A stretch of DNA of 64,000 nucleotides from Pontibacter akesuensis (GTDB taxonomy: Bacteria; Bacteroidota; Bacteroidia; Cytophagales; Hymenobacteraceae), in assembly GCF_001611675.1 (NCBI RefSeq), contig NZ_CP014766.1, positions 372,001 through 436,000 of the forward strand, read 5' to 3'. The notes under the pieces were generated by a model. That model saw nothing but the letters and a program-made list of their open reading frames with translations, searched no databases and was not told the origin of the DNA. This document shows positions 53,559-63,700 of this stretch, piece by piece (position 1 is the stretch's first letter; every line of letters begins with the position of its first letter). Position numbers and translations under genes: made by a program.

Positions 53559-54475
53559 AGCGGCTCCGCCGGTGGCGGCTCCTGCCCTGTTTCGCCGCGG
53601 TAAAAGCGCGTGGCCGGATAGGCAAACTGAATGTCGGGGCTGGCCAGGAACTCGGTTAACACGTCTTCCCAGATCAGGTGGGTACTCTGACGCCGGCGCA
53701 GCACACTGCTCATGTAGCGCATCGTCAGCTCAATTCCGTTTTCCTGTACTTTGGTGTACAGGCGGGGCTGCAGGTCCTCGTAAAAGATCAGGTGCCGCTG
53801 CGACTGCCGCTTTACCTGCTGCCGGGCCGCCTCGGTGAGCTGCTCGGCATGCCGCTGCATAATGTCTCGAAGTATGGATTTGGCCTTTTGCCAGTTGCTC
53901 TCAAACGTAATGCGCACCGGTATCTCCTGCCATATAAATGGAAAGCCATAGTTATAGTTGGCCTGTGCCTCCGTAAATACCTTCAGGTTGGGGATATTCA
54001 CCACACGGCCGGAAGCCTGGTCTGCCTCCACCCAACCCCGCACCTCGTTAAGAGTAAACTGAAAAAGCCGAATATCAATCACATCGCCAATGTGCTCCCC
54101 CACCTGAATGCGGTCGCCGACGTGGAAGGGCCGTTTCCAGATAAGGTACGCCCAGCCGGCCATGTTCAGCAGCGGCTCGCGCAGGGCCAGCACCAAACCG
54201 GCGGACAGCAGGCCCAGAAAGGTGGCGATAGACGCGAACCCATCAAACCAAATATAGGAAAGCAACAGCAGCGACAGCCCGGTAGCAACATAATTCGTGA
54301 TTTTGCGCCACTCGTACTGCTTCCGCAGGTCGCTGTTTTGTTTAGTGACCAGGTACAGCAGCAGCCTGCTTAGCAGCCACAGCACCCCCACTACCACGAA
54401 CGAATACAACACCTGCCTGTAAAAACCAGCAGTGAGGCCGGTTGCTTCGGCTAACCATTCTATACTTTTCGTCAT
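53555..54475 (-). CDS. MscS-family mechanosensitive channel
   Basis: A 306-residue inner-membrane channel. Three TM helices within about 20-125 (VLYSFVVVGVLWLLSRLLLY; VATGLSLLLLSYIWF; ATFLGLLSAGLVLALREPLLN, the pore-lining TM3). An MscS beta-domain follows (WKRPFHVGDRIQVGEHIGDVIDIRLFQFTLNEV, about 110-145), then an alpha/beta C-terminal domain with a Pro-rich end. Opens on membrane tension to relieve osmotic shock. It overlaps the convergent amidohydrolase stop by 4 bp. Confidence 0.9.
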   Translation of the reverse strand: MTKSIEWLAEATGLTAGFYRQVLYSFVVVGVLWLLSRLLLYLVTKQNSDLRKQYEWRKITNYVATGLSLLLLSYIWFDGFASIATFLGLLSAGLVLALREPLLNMAGWAYLIWKRPFHVGDRIQVGEHIGDVIDIRLFQFTLNEVRGWVEADQASGRVVNIPNLKVFTEAQANYNYGFPFIWQEIPVRITFESNWQKAKSILRDIMQRHAEQLTEAARQQVKRQSQRHLIFYEDLQPRLYTKVQENGIELTMRYMSSVLRRRQSTHLIWEDVLTEFLASPDIQFAYPATRFYRGETGQEPPPAEPL

Positions 54476-55008
54476 CGGCGATACGCTTCTCTACCTGCTT
54501 ACGTGCTGCATCCGCTAAAATGTTCCTGACTGATTTTTCCCGAGTAACAGAACCTGCACATCTTCTGCACCCGATTTCCGTATGCATACATACTAACTGT
54601 AGCACAACTATTTAGAACATCAGTTGGTATTTTATTCAAATAAGTGAGTACTAACTTATTTTATTTCAAACTTGTTTTTGTACCTTTATCCACCAAAATG
54701 TGCCGCAAGTTTGAAGCCTAAATCTGTGTTTTAACAGCTTTTATCGCCGAAAGCCTGACAAGAACCTGGTTCTTTATGGCATCGGAAAACAGACTTACAT
54801 TGTTCCAAAGCAACCCGCTTATAACAGGAAACAAATTTAAGAGGTAGTTTTAAGTACAGCGTTAAAACTACTGGTGGCTTTGGTGCACTTTGGCTAGTGC
54901 TAAAAAGCAATTCCTTTATGCCTGGTGCCCTATGCGAAGCCGTTCGCTTCCCCTACAGGCAAGCGGGCACCGGAAGATGGGTTTTAAGTTGGTAAAGAAG
55001 TAGTCTGC
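54476..55008. other. long intergenic region with palindromic operator and hairpins
   Basis: A 533-bp gap between the divergent mscS and ECF sigma genes. Visible elements: a 10-bp palindrome GTATGCATAC (54580-54589), the 22-bp near-palindrome and TACCTTTA box (54639-54688), a perfect 10-bp hairpin (GTAGTTTTAA 54844-54853 and TTAAAACTAC 54862-54871), and a GGTGCCC/GGGCACC hairpin enclosing GCGAA/TTCGC around 54924-54971. No gene is supported. If the promoter drives the sigma gene, the leader is over 300 nt and highly structured. Confidence 0.5.
54639..54688 (+). promoter_or_regulatory. palindromic operator upstream of TACCTTTA promoter box
   Basis: AATAAGT (54639-54645) and ACTTATT (54654-54660) flank a centre with AGTACT. 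Overall 20 of 22 positions are palindromic. The -7-like TACCTTTA (54681-54688) lies 20 bp further, so a dimeric repressor (TetR-type sites look like this) would cover the -33 region. No such regulator gene is adjacent. Confidence 0.45.
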
Positions 55009-55689
55009 ATGGAAGATCTGGAAGTATGGCGACGGTTTAAAGCAGGAAGTGAGGCAGATTTTACGCTGCTCTACAAGCTTTATGCCCCTGTGATGCTGCG
55101 CTACGGCTGCAAGATGACGCACGACCGCGATTTAGCCAAAGACTGTGTGCAGCAGGTTTTCTTCCAGGTTTGGAAAAGCAGGGAGAACCTCTCTACCCCA
55201 CCAAGTATAAAAAACTATCTTTTAAAGGCCCTCCGCTGTGAGTTGGGCAAAAAAGCCACTTTCAAAAGCAAGCATGAGCCTATTTCCGACGATGCAGTGC
55301 TGGGATCAGAGGCATCGTATGAAGCGACGCTTATAAAAGACCAGTCGTTCGAGTTCACCCAGAAAAAATTAACCCATCTGCTCACACTACTCCCCGAGCG
55401 GCAGCGCGAAGTTATTTTTCTGAAATATTACACTGGCCTGCAGTACGAGGAGATCGCGGATATCATGGAAATTGACCAGAAATCAGTGTACAAGCTTACG
55501 TACAAGGCCATCGATAAACTGCACCGGCTCTATAAAGAAAAGCCGCAGCCAGAGGCGCTTTCTCTCAGAGAGCGCATGAGCGGATTAGCCAGCACCTTCC
55601 AGCAAAAGGCCGGAGACATACCTACAAAAGTGGACGGTCTGCAAGTTTCTGGCAGCGGCACACTATTGCTGGGGCTAAAAAAACTGTAG
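55009..55689 (+). CDS. ECF sigma-70 factor (FecI-like)
   Basis: A 226-residue RNA polymerase sigma factor. Sigma region 2 spans about 20-90 (FTLLYKLYAPVMLRYGCKMTHDRDLAKDCVQQVFFQVW in part). Region 4 spans about 130-185 (LTLLPERQREVIFLKYYTGLQYEEIADIM with helix-turn-helix IEIDQKSVYKLTYKAID). A C-terminal extension of about 40 residues follows. It has no anti-sigma neighbour in the window. It could serve the orphan FecR at 40-41 kb or unlinked genes. Long structured leader upstream. Confidence 0.92.
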   Translation: MEDLEVWRRFKAGSEADFTLLYKLYAPVMLRYGCKMTHDRDLAKDCVQQVFFQVWKSRENLSTPPSIKNYLLKALRCELGKKATFKSKHEPISDDAVLGSEASYEATLIKDQSFEFTQKKLTHLLTLLPERQREVIFLKYYTGLQYEEIADIMEIDQKSVYKLTYKAIDKLHRLYKEKPQPEALSLRERMSGLASTFQQKAGDIPTKVDGLQVSGSGTLLLGLKKL

Positions 55690-55719
55690 CTTGTTTTGTT
55701 TTGACTCCATTCGTTTCAC

Positions 55720-55759
55720 ATGTATACCGCACCTTATTGATGAACAAGTATGTATACCG
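55720..55759 (+). promoter_or_regulatory. pair of direct repeats upstream of sugar transporter gene
   Basis: ATGTATACCG occurs at 55720-55729 and again at 55750-55759, exactly 30 bp apart (about three helical turns), each containing the palindrome GTATAC. They lie about 230-270 bp before the MFS ATG. Possible regulator binding sites. Confidence 0.35.
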
Positions 55760-55986
55760 GCATCTCTCTGCTCTATGAAAGCAGGAAGCACCGGCTACTC
55801 ATTGCGCAGGAAAACGTGTCGTAGCAGATTTCAGAACTCCACCATCTAAAAGGACAGTATAGCTGTGCTTGCCATAACTCATAGTTGCAGTTACTATGCT
55901 GCCCCTGGAGCTATCTAAGCGCCTCGAAAATATCAAATCACACCTACACCTGAACCTTAACCAATTTAAAACTTTCGTTAAACTCT

Positions 55987-57423
55987 ATGGCCGGATCTAT
56001 ACAAACCGATGTAAATGCTGCAAAAGCCAGCCACGCCAATTCCGTAAATGAAAACTACAGGGGCCCGCTGGTAACGGTAACGCTGCTTTTCTTTATGTGG
56101 GGCTTCATCACCTGCTTAAATGATATCCTTATTCCCAAATTGCAGCAAGTGTTTACGCTGGAACTGTGGCAGGCTATGCTCATCCAGACGGCCTTTTTCG
56201 GGGCTTATTTTATCGTTTCGTTGCTGTACTTTGTGCTGTCCATTACCAAAGGCGACCCAATACGCCGCATTGGCTATAAAAACGGCATCATTATCGGGCT
56301 GGTAGTGGCGGCCATCGGTTGCGCTTTGTTCTACCCGGCGGCTGACCAGCTGAGCTATACCTTCTTTCTGGGCGCCTTGTTCGTGCTGGCTTCGGGCATC
56401 ACGTTCCTGCAGATCGCGGCGAACCCCTACGTTACCATACTTGGCCCGGCCGAAGGCGCCGCCAGCCGACTGAACCTGACACAGGCCCTCAACTCCCTAG
56501 GCACTACAGTGGCCCCCATTATTGGCGGATACCTCATATTTGGCGCTGTGAACGCGCAGGACACGGGTGCCGACTCAGTTAAAATGCCTTACCTGGGCCT
56601 TGCTGCTGCCCTGCTCGCTATTGCCTTGCTCATAAAGATTGCGAAGCTGCCAAACATTCAGGGCGATGGCGATGGCGACGGTGACGCAAACCTCTCCCCG
56701 GACGCAGGCGCACTGCGCTACCGCCACCTCGTGCTGGGCATCATCTGTATTTTTGCCTATGTAGGTGGCGAAGTGGCCATCGGCAGTGCACTGATCAACT
56801 TCTTCAGATTACCTGAGATCGCCGGTCTGGATGAGACTCAGGCGGGCCACTTCCTTGCCTTTTACTGGGGTGGTGCCATGGTGGGTCGGTTCTTCGGCGC
56901 CGTAGCCCTGTCAAACATGCGCAATACGAGCTACAAGTACCTTATTATTGCCGGCATTGCGGCCGTGGTTTTTGTGCTGCTGTACACCATTTACGGTATG
57001 GATGAAGCGCTGATTGTACTGGGACTCATCGCGCTTAATTTTGTCGTGCTGATGCTGGGACGCTTTATTCCAAGCAAGACGCTCGGTTATTTTGCAGGCA
57101 CTGTAGTAGTGCTGCTGCTGTTCACCATCTTTGCCGAGGGCGCTGTAGCCATGTGGGCTGTTATTGCCATCGGCCTTTTCAATTCCATTATGTTCCCTAC
57201 TATCTTCACGCTGGCCGTTAAGGGCTTGGGCGTTCACACCAGTCAGGGCTCCTCGCTACTGGTGATGGCCATTGTAGGGGGCGCCATCGTGCCACCGCTG
57301 CAAGGACTTGTGGCTGACTTGTCGGGCAGCCTGCAACTCTCGTTCCTGGTGCCATTAATTTGCTACCTGTATATTCTATACTATGGCTTTGTTGGCTCAA
57401 AGGTAAAAGAAACTGCCATCTAA
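55987..57423 (+). CDS. sugar MFS transporter (FucP/glucose-galactose type)
   Basis: A 478-residue inner-membrane sugar:H+ symporter. About twelve TM helices. Diagnostic FucP-family segments are [19 protein letters not shown] (helix 1), [13 protein letters not shown] (helix 4), [34 protein letters not shown] and [14 protein letters not shown] Gly-Asp repeat (GDGDGDGD, about residue 218-226) lies in the central cytoplasmic loop. Would bring glucose, galactose or fucose-like monomers from the periplasm, matching the nearby Sus-type systems. A terminator follows. Confidence 0.93.
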   Translation: MAGSIQTDVNAAKASHANSVNENYRGPLVTVTLLFFMWGFITCLNDILIPKLQQVFTLELWQAMLIQTAFFGAYFIVSLLYFVLSITKGDPIRRIGYKNGIIIGLVVAAIGCALFYPAADQLSYTFFLGALFVLASGITFLQIAANPYVTILGPAEGAASRLNLTQALNSLGTTVAPIIGGYLIFGAVNAQDTGADSVKMPYLGLAAALLAIALLIKIAKLPNIQGDGDGDGDANLSPDAGALRYRHLVLGIICIFAYVGGEVAIGSALINFFRLPEIAGLDETQAGHFLAFYWGGAMVGRFFGAVALSNMRNTSYKYLIIAGIAAVVFVLLYTIYGMDEALIVLGLIALNFVVLMLGRFIPSKTLGYFAGTVVVLLLFTIFAEGAVAMWAVIAIGLFNSIMFPTIFTLAVKGLGVHTSQGSSLLVMAIVGGAIVPPLQGLVADLSGSLQLSFLVPLICYLYILYYGFVGSKVKETAI

Positions 57424-57446
57424 AGGTTCTACCATCATACATGAAG

Positions 57447-57478
57447 AAGCCGGACTATACCCTAGTCCGGCTTTTTTT
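57447..57478 (+). terminator. terminator of sugar transporter gene
   Basis: GCCGGACTA (57449-57457) pairs with TAGTCCGGC (57463-57471), 5-nt loop, then seven T. Confidence 0.9.
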
Positions 57479-57577
57479 ATGCGTGTGCTGCGTAAGCCTG
57501 ATTTGCCGCTAAGGATTTATACTTGTACTTGCCTCCGCTTCCGTAAGTATAAGCATTGAGCGGATACAGCTTCTTTG

Positions 57578-60475
57578 CTAATACCGAAGTATAAAATCCG
57601 TGAGGTTGTCGCTGCGGTCCAGGCCAAGTCGTTTGCGCAGGCGGTAACGGCTTATTTCTACCCCGCGGACCGATATACTGAGCAGTTGCGCAATTTCCTT
57701 TGTCGTCAGGTTCAGGCGCAGGTAGGTGCTAAGCTTTATTTCCTGGGGCGTCATGTCGGGGTACTGTTCCTGCAGCCGCTTTGTAAAGTCGCCGTGCACG
57801 TGGTTGAAGTGCAACTCAAACTGGTTCCAGTGGGCATCGCTGGTAATGTTCTGCTCAATATTGCGGATAATCTTTTTCAGTTCATCGCTATGCCCGTTTA
57901 GCTCGCCATCTTTCAGCATGCTCTGCAGTTCCTGCTTCACGCTGCTTAGTACCTCATTTTTATTGATGAGGTGTATGGTGGAAGAGGTAAGTTCACGGTT
58001 CATGTGGTCGATCTCCGACTGCTGCTTCTCATTGCGGAGCCGGTTTATCTCCTGCTCGCTCATCTCGGTTGCCAGGCGCGCCTCTGTTTCCTTCTGGTTC
58101 AGCTTTTGCTCCTGGGCAAGTATAATCTGGTTTTTCTCGCGCTTAAACCGCTTGTCAACCTGATAAAAGAAGGTGCCCAGCATAAAAAAACCGGCCATGA
58201 TGTAAGCGGCAAAAGCCCAGCGGTTGCGGTAGAAAGGCGGCTCTACTTCAAATCTGAAACTCTCTGCCTCACTCACGGTTCCGTAAATGTTGCGCGCCTT
58301 TACATGAAATACATAGCGCCCCTCCGAGAGGTTGGTGTATTCCTTCTCTGTCTTCTCCGTCCATTCCGACCAGTTTTTATCGAAGCCCTCCAGGTAGTAC
58401 TGGTATTCTGTTTTCTCCGGGCTCTCGTAATAGGAAGAAGAGTAGACAAAACGCAGGGAATTAAACTGGTACGGCAGCGTCAGGCCCTCTATCTCGGCTA
58501 TCCTGCGCTTTGACAGGAGCAGCGAATCTGACTCCTGTGAGGTGTTGATCACTTTGGTCAGGTGGGTCCTGAAATCGGCCATGGCTTTTCCTTTGGCCGC
58601 GTTAAAATGTATAAACCCGTCTTTCGCACCGAACAGCACGTTGTTCAGGTCCAGCACCCGGATGTACTGCAGGTCATCGTTAAGCCTGGAGCGGATGTTG
58701 TTAAAAAGCCTGTCCTCAATAAGGGGTTTCCCGAACTTATCGAAGGTTATCTTTCCCACCCGCTCATCCGAGATAAAGTAGATGTTCCCCTGTATGTCCT
58801 CCTCCAGGTCGATGATGTGCTCCTCCTCATGAAAATAGCCTGATATTTCCTCGTCCCGCTGAAAATTGTCCGTGGCCGGGTTGTAACGGTACACGCCGTA
58901 AAGGGCCGGAAACACCAGCTCGTTGCGGATATGCTCCAAGCTTAGGAGCTGGTCTGATGGCAAGCCGTCTTTCGTGCTGTAAAAGCGCTTGGCAGCGATT
59001 TTCTCAAAAGCCGCATCAAACCTTATCCTGAAAATGCCTTTGTAACCGTGTGCAATCCAAAGCGTGCCTTCCCTGTCAAAACTTAGCACCCGCGACGATT
59101 CCTCAAAGCCCTTATACTTGCGTATCAATTCCATCTTGCCGTCTACCTCCCGCAAAAGGCTAATTCCGTTGTAGGAGCCAAGTATAAAATAGCCGGGCTT
59201 GCCCGGTATCTTCACGAAGTCCCAAGCTCCCTGGCCCGCAAACATTTCTGAGGCATAGTGATCGGCTACCACATAGGGCCCGTTATGGTGCCCCACGAGC
59301 AGTTTGTTTTTGTGGTTGCGCAACTGGTATACTTGCCCGGTACTGTTGGGCACGAGCGAAAAATCCATCCTGTCGCTTTGGGGCTGGGAAGCGAACAAGC
59401 CACTGTTTGTGCCCAGGTAGAGCCTGTCCTGGAAGTACAGCGCGGTATAGCCCGCCCCGGAAATTCCCTTCGTGCCATCTACGCGGCTGAAAGGTGAGCT
59501 AAGCTCCACCAGCGAAATGCCGTTGTTCAGCCCAAGCCACAGGTTCTCGTGCACATCCTGGTACAGGGTATGGATGGTGTTGTCAAAAAGCCCCTCCCTG
59601 CGCGACAGGTGCAGCAGCAGTTCCCCCTTTTTGTTCATCAGGTACAGCCCATTGTCCTGTGTCGCGATGGCAAACGTGCCATCTTTGAGCATAATTGCCT
59701 GATTAATGACCAGTTGGTTCAGGCCACTGCCTTCTGCCACGCTAAAAGGCCGCACCATGCTGCCATCGTACAGGAAAATCCCGTTTTGTGCCGTAAAGAC
59801 CAAGATCAGGTTTCGGTCGTAAGGCAGGATGGAGGCAATGCGCTGCTGGGCAAACACTTCCCCGCCTGGCAGCAACCGAAGTTTTTGGCCATCCACCAGA
59901 CTTAGCCCTACGTTCCACTCCAGCGTATAGAGGTTGTCGTGCAGCGGGAAAGACAGTTCCAGCGGGTTTGCCGGTTCTATTACCTGTATGGGTTTACCAG
60001 GTTGGTAGATGTAGATGTTCTTGAAGGTCAGGAAATAGATTTTCCCTTTGATTTCATAAATGCGCCATACTTCGTCGAAGTTCTGGTGCCGGAGAGGTAT
60101 CTTGTCTTTAAGGGAAGTATACTCCAGATTGCCGGTGGCATTAGGCGAAAAGTAACCGAAATCAGCCTGGCTACCCACATATACTTTCTTGTCAGCGCTG
60201 GCATAAACTGAGCGTACTTTAGTACCGTTGTTGACGGGGTAAAGATTCCAGACAGCGCCATCAAACTCAAGCAAGCCAAAGTTATTCGCCACATAGACAA
60301 CCTCACGATTATCCTGTATGATGCCCCAGCTCTGGATTCCCCCCTTAAAATCCTCAGTGCTGTAGTTCTTTACAAATGGATTCCCGAAGAAGGCAGGCTG
60401 TCCCATTCCCGTTACCGCGTAGCAGAAGCAGAGCAGAAGCAGCCAGAACCGATGCAAAGACAACAATTTTCTCAT
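57578..60475 (-). CDS. ligand-sensing beta-propeller regulator with Y_Y_Y domain and LuxR-type HTH
   Basis: A 965-residue one-component membrane regulator. Signal/anchor at 1-26. Periplasmic beta-propeller repeats run to about 680. A triple-tyrosine (Y_Y_Y) domain spans about 690-745 (YQYYLEGFDKNWSEWTEKTEKEYTNLSEGRYVFHVKARN in part), with one TM helix at about 757-778. A cytoplasmic coiled coil (about 780-860) and a C-terminal LuxR-like HTH (about 905-960, LTTKEIAQLLSISVRGVEISRYRLRKRL) follow. No kinase or receiver domains, so it signals directly to DNA. Divergent from a susC/susD pair whose promoter carries four direct repeats; a one-mismatch copy lies before its own start. Confidence 0.92.
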   Translation of the reverse strand: MRKLLSLHRFWLLLLCFCYAVTGMGQPAFFGNPFVKNYSTEDFKGGIQSWGIIQDNREVVYVANNFGLLEFDGAVWNLYPVNNGTKVRSVYASADKKVYVGSQADFGYFSPNATGNLEYTSLKDKIPLRHQNFDEVWRIYEIKGKIYFLTFKNIYIYQPGKPIQVIEPANPLELSFPLHDNLYTLEWNVGLSLVDGQKLRLLPGGEVFAQQRIASILPYDRNLILVFTAQNGIFLYDGSMVRPFSVAEGSGLNQLVINQAIMLKDGTFAIATQDNGLYLMNKKGELLLHLSRREGLFDNTIHTLYQDVHENLWLGLNNGISLVELSSPFSRVDGTKGISGAGYTALYFQDRLYLGTNSGLFASQPQSDRMDFSLVPNSTGQVYQLRNHKNKLLVGHHNGPYVVADHYASEMFAGQGAWDFVKIPGKPGYFILGSYNGISLLREVDGKMELIRKYKGFEESSRVLSFDREGTLWIAHGYKGIFRIRFDAAFEKIAAKRFYSTKDGLPSDQLLSLEHIRNELVFPALYGVYRYNPATDNFQRDEEISGYFHEEEHIIDLEEDIQGNIYFISDERVGKITFDKFGKPLIEDRLFNNIRSRLNDDLQYIRVLDLNNVLFGAKDGFIHFNAAKGKAMADFRTHLTKVINTSQESDSLLLSKRRIAEIEGLTLPYQFNSLRFVYSSSYYESPEKTEYQYYLEGFDKNWSEWTEKTEKEYTNLSEGRYVFHVKARNIYGTVSEAESFRFEVEPPFYRNRWAFAAYIMAGFFMLGTFFYQVDKRFKREKNQIILAQEQKLNQKETEARLATEMSEQEINRLRNEKQQSEIDHMNRELTSSTIHLINKNEVLSSVKQELQSMLKDGELNGHSDELKKIIRNIEQNITSDAHWNQFELHFNHVHGDFTKRLQEQYPDMTPQEIKLSTYLRLNLTTKEIAQLLSISVRGVEISRYRLRKRLGLDRSDNLTDFILRY

Positions 60476-60515
60476 ATACTGAACTATCGATTAGTTAAAG
60501 CTACAAAATTGTTGA

Positions 60516-60524
60516 TGATGTATT
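60516..60524. promoter_or_regulatory. single near-copy of the repeat before the regulator gene
   Basis: TGATGTATT differs by one base from the TGATGTAGT units at 60601-60654 and lies about 40 bp before the regulator's start. It is a possible autoregulatory half-site. Confidence 0.3.
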
Positions 60525-60600
60525 AAAAAAATCCTTAGAAAAGTTTTATCAAGCCTGAACACACCGCATTTAAAGGCTGCTAGAGCCCTTTTTACCTCTT

Positions 60601-60655
60601 TGATGTAGTCATGATGTAGTGGGAAAACAAGGGTTGATGTAGTCGTGATGTAGTC
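60601..60655 (+). promoter_or_regulatory. four-copy direct-repeat operator upstream of second susC
   Basis: TGATGTAGT occurs exactly at 60601, 60612, 60635 and 60646: two pairs with 11-bp period, the pairs offset by 34 bp. All copies therefore face nearly the same side of the helix. The array ends just before the promoter. The divergent neighbour encodes a LuxR-HTH regulator, the obvious candidate to bind it. Confidence 0.7.
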
Positions 60656-60661
60656 TTTTTA

Positions 60662-60692
60662 TTGCCTAAAGCAGGAAAAAACCTGTATTTGT
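60662..60692 (+). promoter_or_regulatory. candidate promoter of second susC
   Basis: TTG at 60662-60664 and TATTTGTA from 60685, about 20 bp apart, roughly fit the Bacteroidota -33/-7 layout. The -7 match is imperfect, as expected for a promoter that needs an activator bound at the adjacent repeats. Confidence 0.4.
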
Positions 60693-60728
60693 ACCCATGG
60701 AATTTGATAACTAATCACTCACTCACTT

Positions 60729-63700
60729 ATGAAAAAACTATTACTCATCCTGCTACTCCACATCACCGGAATAGCATATGCCCAGAACACCATCACCGGG
60801 CGGGTAACCACTGCCGGGGAGGGTATACCGCTGCCCGGCGTAAGTGTGGTGGTAACGGGTACTTCTATCGGCACCACCACCGACGCGCAGGGTGCCTACT
60901 CGCTAACTGCCCCTGCCTCCGCATCAACACTAAGCTTTTCCTTTATCGGTTTTGTAAAGCAGGAGGTTCCTATCGGAAACCAGGCTACCATTAATGTGCA
61001 GTTGGCCGAAGATACCAAAGCCCTGCAGGAAGTAGTGGTAGTGGGCTACGGCACCCAGCTCCGGCGGGAGGTGACCACGGCCATTTCTTCCGTGAAGCCC
61101 GAGGAAATAACACAGACGCCTGTGCAACGGGTAGAGCAGGCGCTACAGGGGCGCGTGGCCGGTGTGCAGGTAACCAATATCTCCGGACAGCCTGGCGATG
61201 CGCCCACTGTGCGTATCCGCGGTATCGGCACTTCAGGCAGCGCCGCGCCGCTCTATATAGTGGATGGTTTTCCGGTGGGAGGCATTGACTACCTGAACCC
61301 GGCAGACATCGAGTCGATGGAGGTGCTGAAAGATGCGGCCTCTGCCGCCATTTATGGGGCACGCGGCGCAAACGGTGTGGTGCTAATCACAACCAGGAGC
61401 GGCTCCAGGGACGGTAAAATGCATGTCTCCTACGACGGCTACGTGGGTTTCCAGAACCCATGGCGCAGAATGGAACTGCTCAATGCCCGGGAGTATGCCG
61501 TGATGATGAATGAGGGAGCGGCAAACGCAGGAAACGCCTTACCCTACCCCGATGTAACTCAATTTGGAGAGGGCACGGACTGGCAGGAAGCGCTTTTCGA
61601 AAAGAATGCCCCGATAATGAACCACCAGATTTCAGTTAACGGCGGCACTGACAAGAATGCATATGCGGCAGCTTTTTCGCTTTTCGACCAGAATGGCATT
61701 GTGGGTGGCGACAAGTCAAACTTTAAGCGCTACACGGCCCGCATCAACTCCGATAACAAGGTGAAAGAATACCTGCGCGTGGGCACAAATCTGGCCTACT
61801 CCCATATCGACAGAAGAGCCATTGATCCAAACCAGGAATTCGGCGGACTGCTGAGCAACGCCATCAACCTGGACCCGCTCACGCCGATTATTGTCTCTGA
61901 CCCGAATTTATTGAACATGTCTCCTTACAACAACCCCAATGTGGTGAGAGACGCTAACGGGAATCCTTACGGTATCTCCTCTGCCGTAGCACAGGAAATT
62001 GTGAACCCATTGGCGCGACTGGCCGTGCTGAATGGCCGCACAAGAGTAGACAAGCTGGTGGGTAACCTTTATGGAGAGGTTGACATTACGGAAGGATTAT
62101 CTTTCCGCTCGACTTTCGGTTTGGACCTCGCCTTTGTCTCAACCAACAATTTCAACCCGCTCTACTACCTCAACCGCTCCACAGCCAACAACAACTCGCT
62201 TGTTTCGAAGGGCGTGGACCGCTACTACAACTGGCAGGCTGAGAACTACTTCAAGTATAACAAGACCTTCGGTGAGCATGATCTGGGCCTGACGGCTGGA
62301 ACATCGGCGCTGCGCTTTAACTACGAAAGCCTGTTTGCGTCCAATACTGGTCTCGTGTCGAACGACCCGAACCTGGCTTACCTGAACACGGCCGTTGACC
62401 GCGGCGCAGCCATCGCGAATGGTGCTTTCAACGAGCGCGCTTTGCTTTCCTTCTACGGGAGGGCCACCTATGGCTATAAGGGCAAATACCTGTTTTCGGC
62501 AAGTATAAGACGCGACGGTTCCTCCCGCTTCGGGTCTAACAACCCCTATGCCACCTTCCCTTCCGTATCGGCAGGCTGGGTGATCTCGGATGAGGACTTC
62601 TTTCCTGAGTCTGACCTGCTCAATTTCGTGAAGCTGCGTGCTTCCTGGGGCCAGAACGGAAACGAGGAGATTGGCGGGGCCTACCCGTGGGCCTCTACAA
62701 TCGGTGTGGGCAGAGGCTACAGTTTCTATAACCCCGGTGGCGTTGGCTACCAGAGTGGCGCTGCACCCGAGTATATCGCCAACCCAGACCTTAAATGGGA
62801 AGCATCCGAGCAGACGGATATCGGCCTGGACCTGGCACTCTTCAACAACAACCTAAGAGTAACGGCAGATTATTACATTAAGCGCACCAAAGGCCTCTTG
62901 CTTTACGCACCGATACCGGCCACACCGGGCAACAACCCGCCGCTGGTGAATGGTGGTGAGGTGGAGAACAAGGGCTTTGAGCTTGCCATCAATTACAGCA
63001 ACGAGATTAACGACTTCGGATACGCTGTTGGCCTGAACGGAAGCATCAACAAAAATGAATTCCTGAGCATCAACAACGCAGAAGGCGTACTGCAGGGAGC
63101 GTCCATCTCTACCTACGGCACCGTGTCCCGAAGCGAAGTAGGCCAACCCATCGCCTACTTCTGGGGCTACCAGACCAATGGTATTTTCCAAACGCCTGAA
63201 GCGGTTGCGGCCCATGTAAACTCGGAGGGAGCCTTACTGCAACCGGCGGCACAGCCCGGTGATGTGCGTTTCGTGGATTTCAACAACGACGGCATCATCA
63301 ACGACCAGGACCGCACCAGGATCGGCAACCCTACGCCTAAAGCGGTGCTGGGCTTCACGCTCGACCTGAACTACAAAGGCTTTGACATCAATGCTTTTGT
63401 GAATGGGGCCTTTGGCCATCAGATCTTCAACGGTACACGCCGCCACGACCTTTCCACCTCCAACATGCAGTCTATTTACCTAAACCGCTGGACAGGCGAG
63501 GGCAGCACCAACGAGTACCCGCGCTTTACCTGGAACGACGCCAACGGCAACTACAAGCGCATCTCAGACCTGTACATCGAGGATGGTGATTACGTGCGAC
63601 TGAAGACGCTGCAACTGGGTTACAACTTTGCCCCTGCTATGCTGGAGACACTGCACCTGCAAAAAGTACGCTTGTACATAGCAGCTGACAACCTCGTGAC

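Noticed and set aside
60601-60655. Short direct repeats considered as a CRISPR array
   Set aside because: Units are 9 bp with 2- and 14-bp gaps, far below CRISPR repeat and spacer sizes; better explained as an operator.
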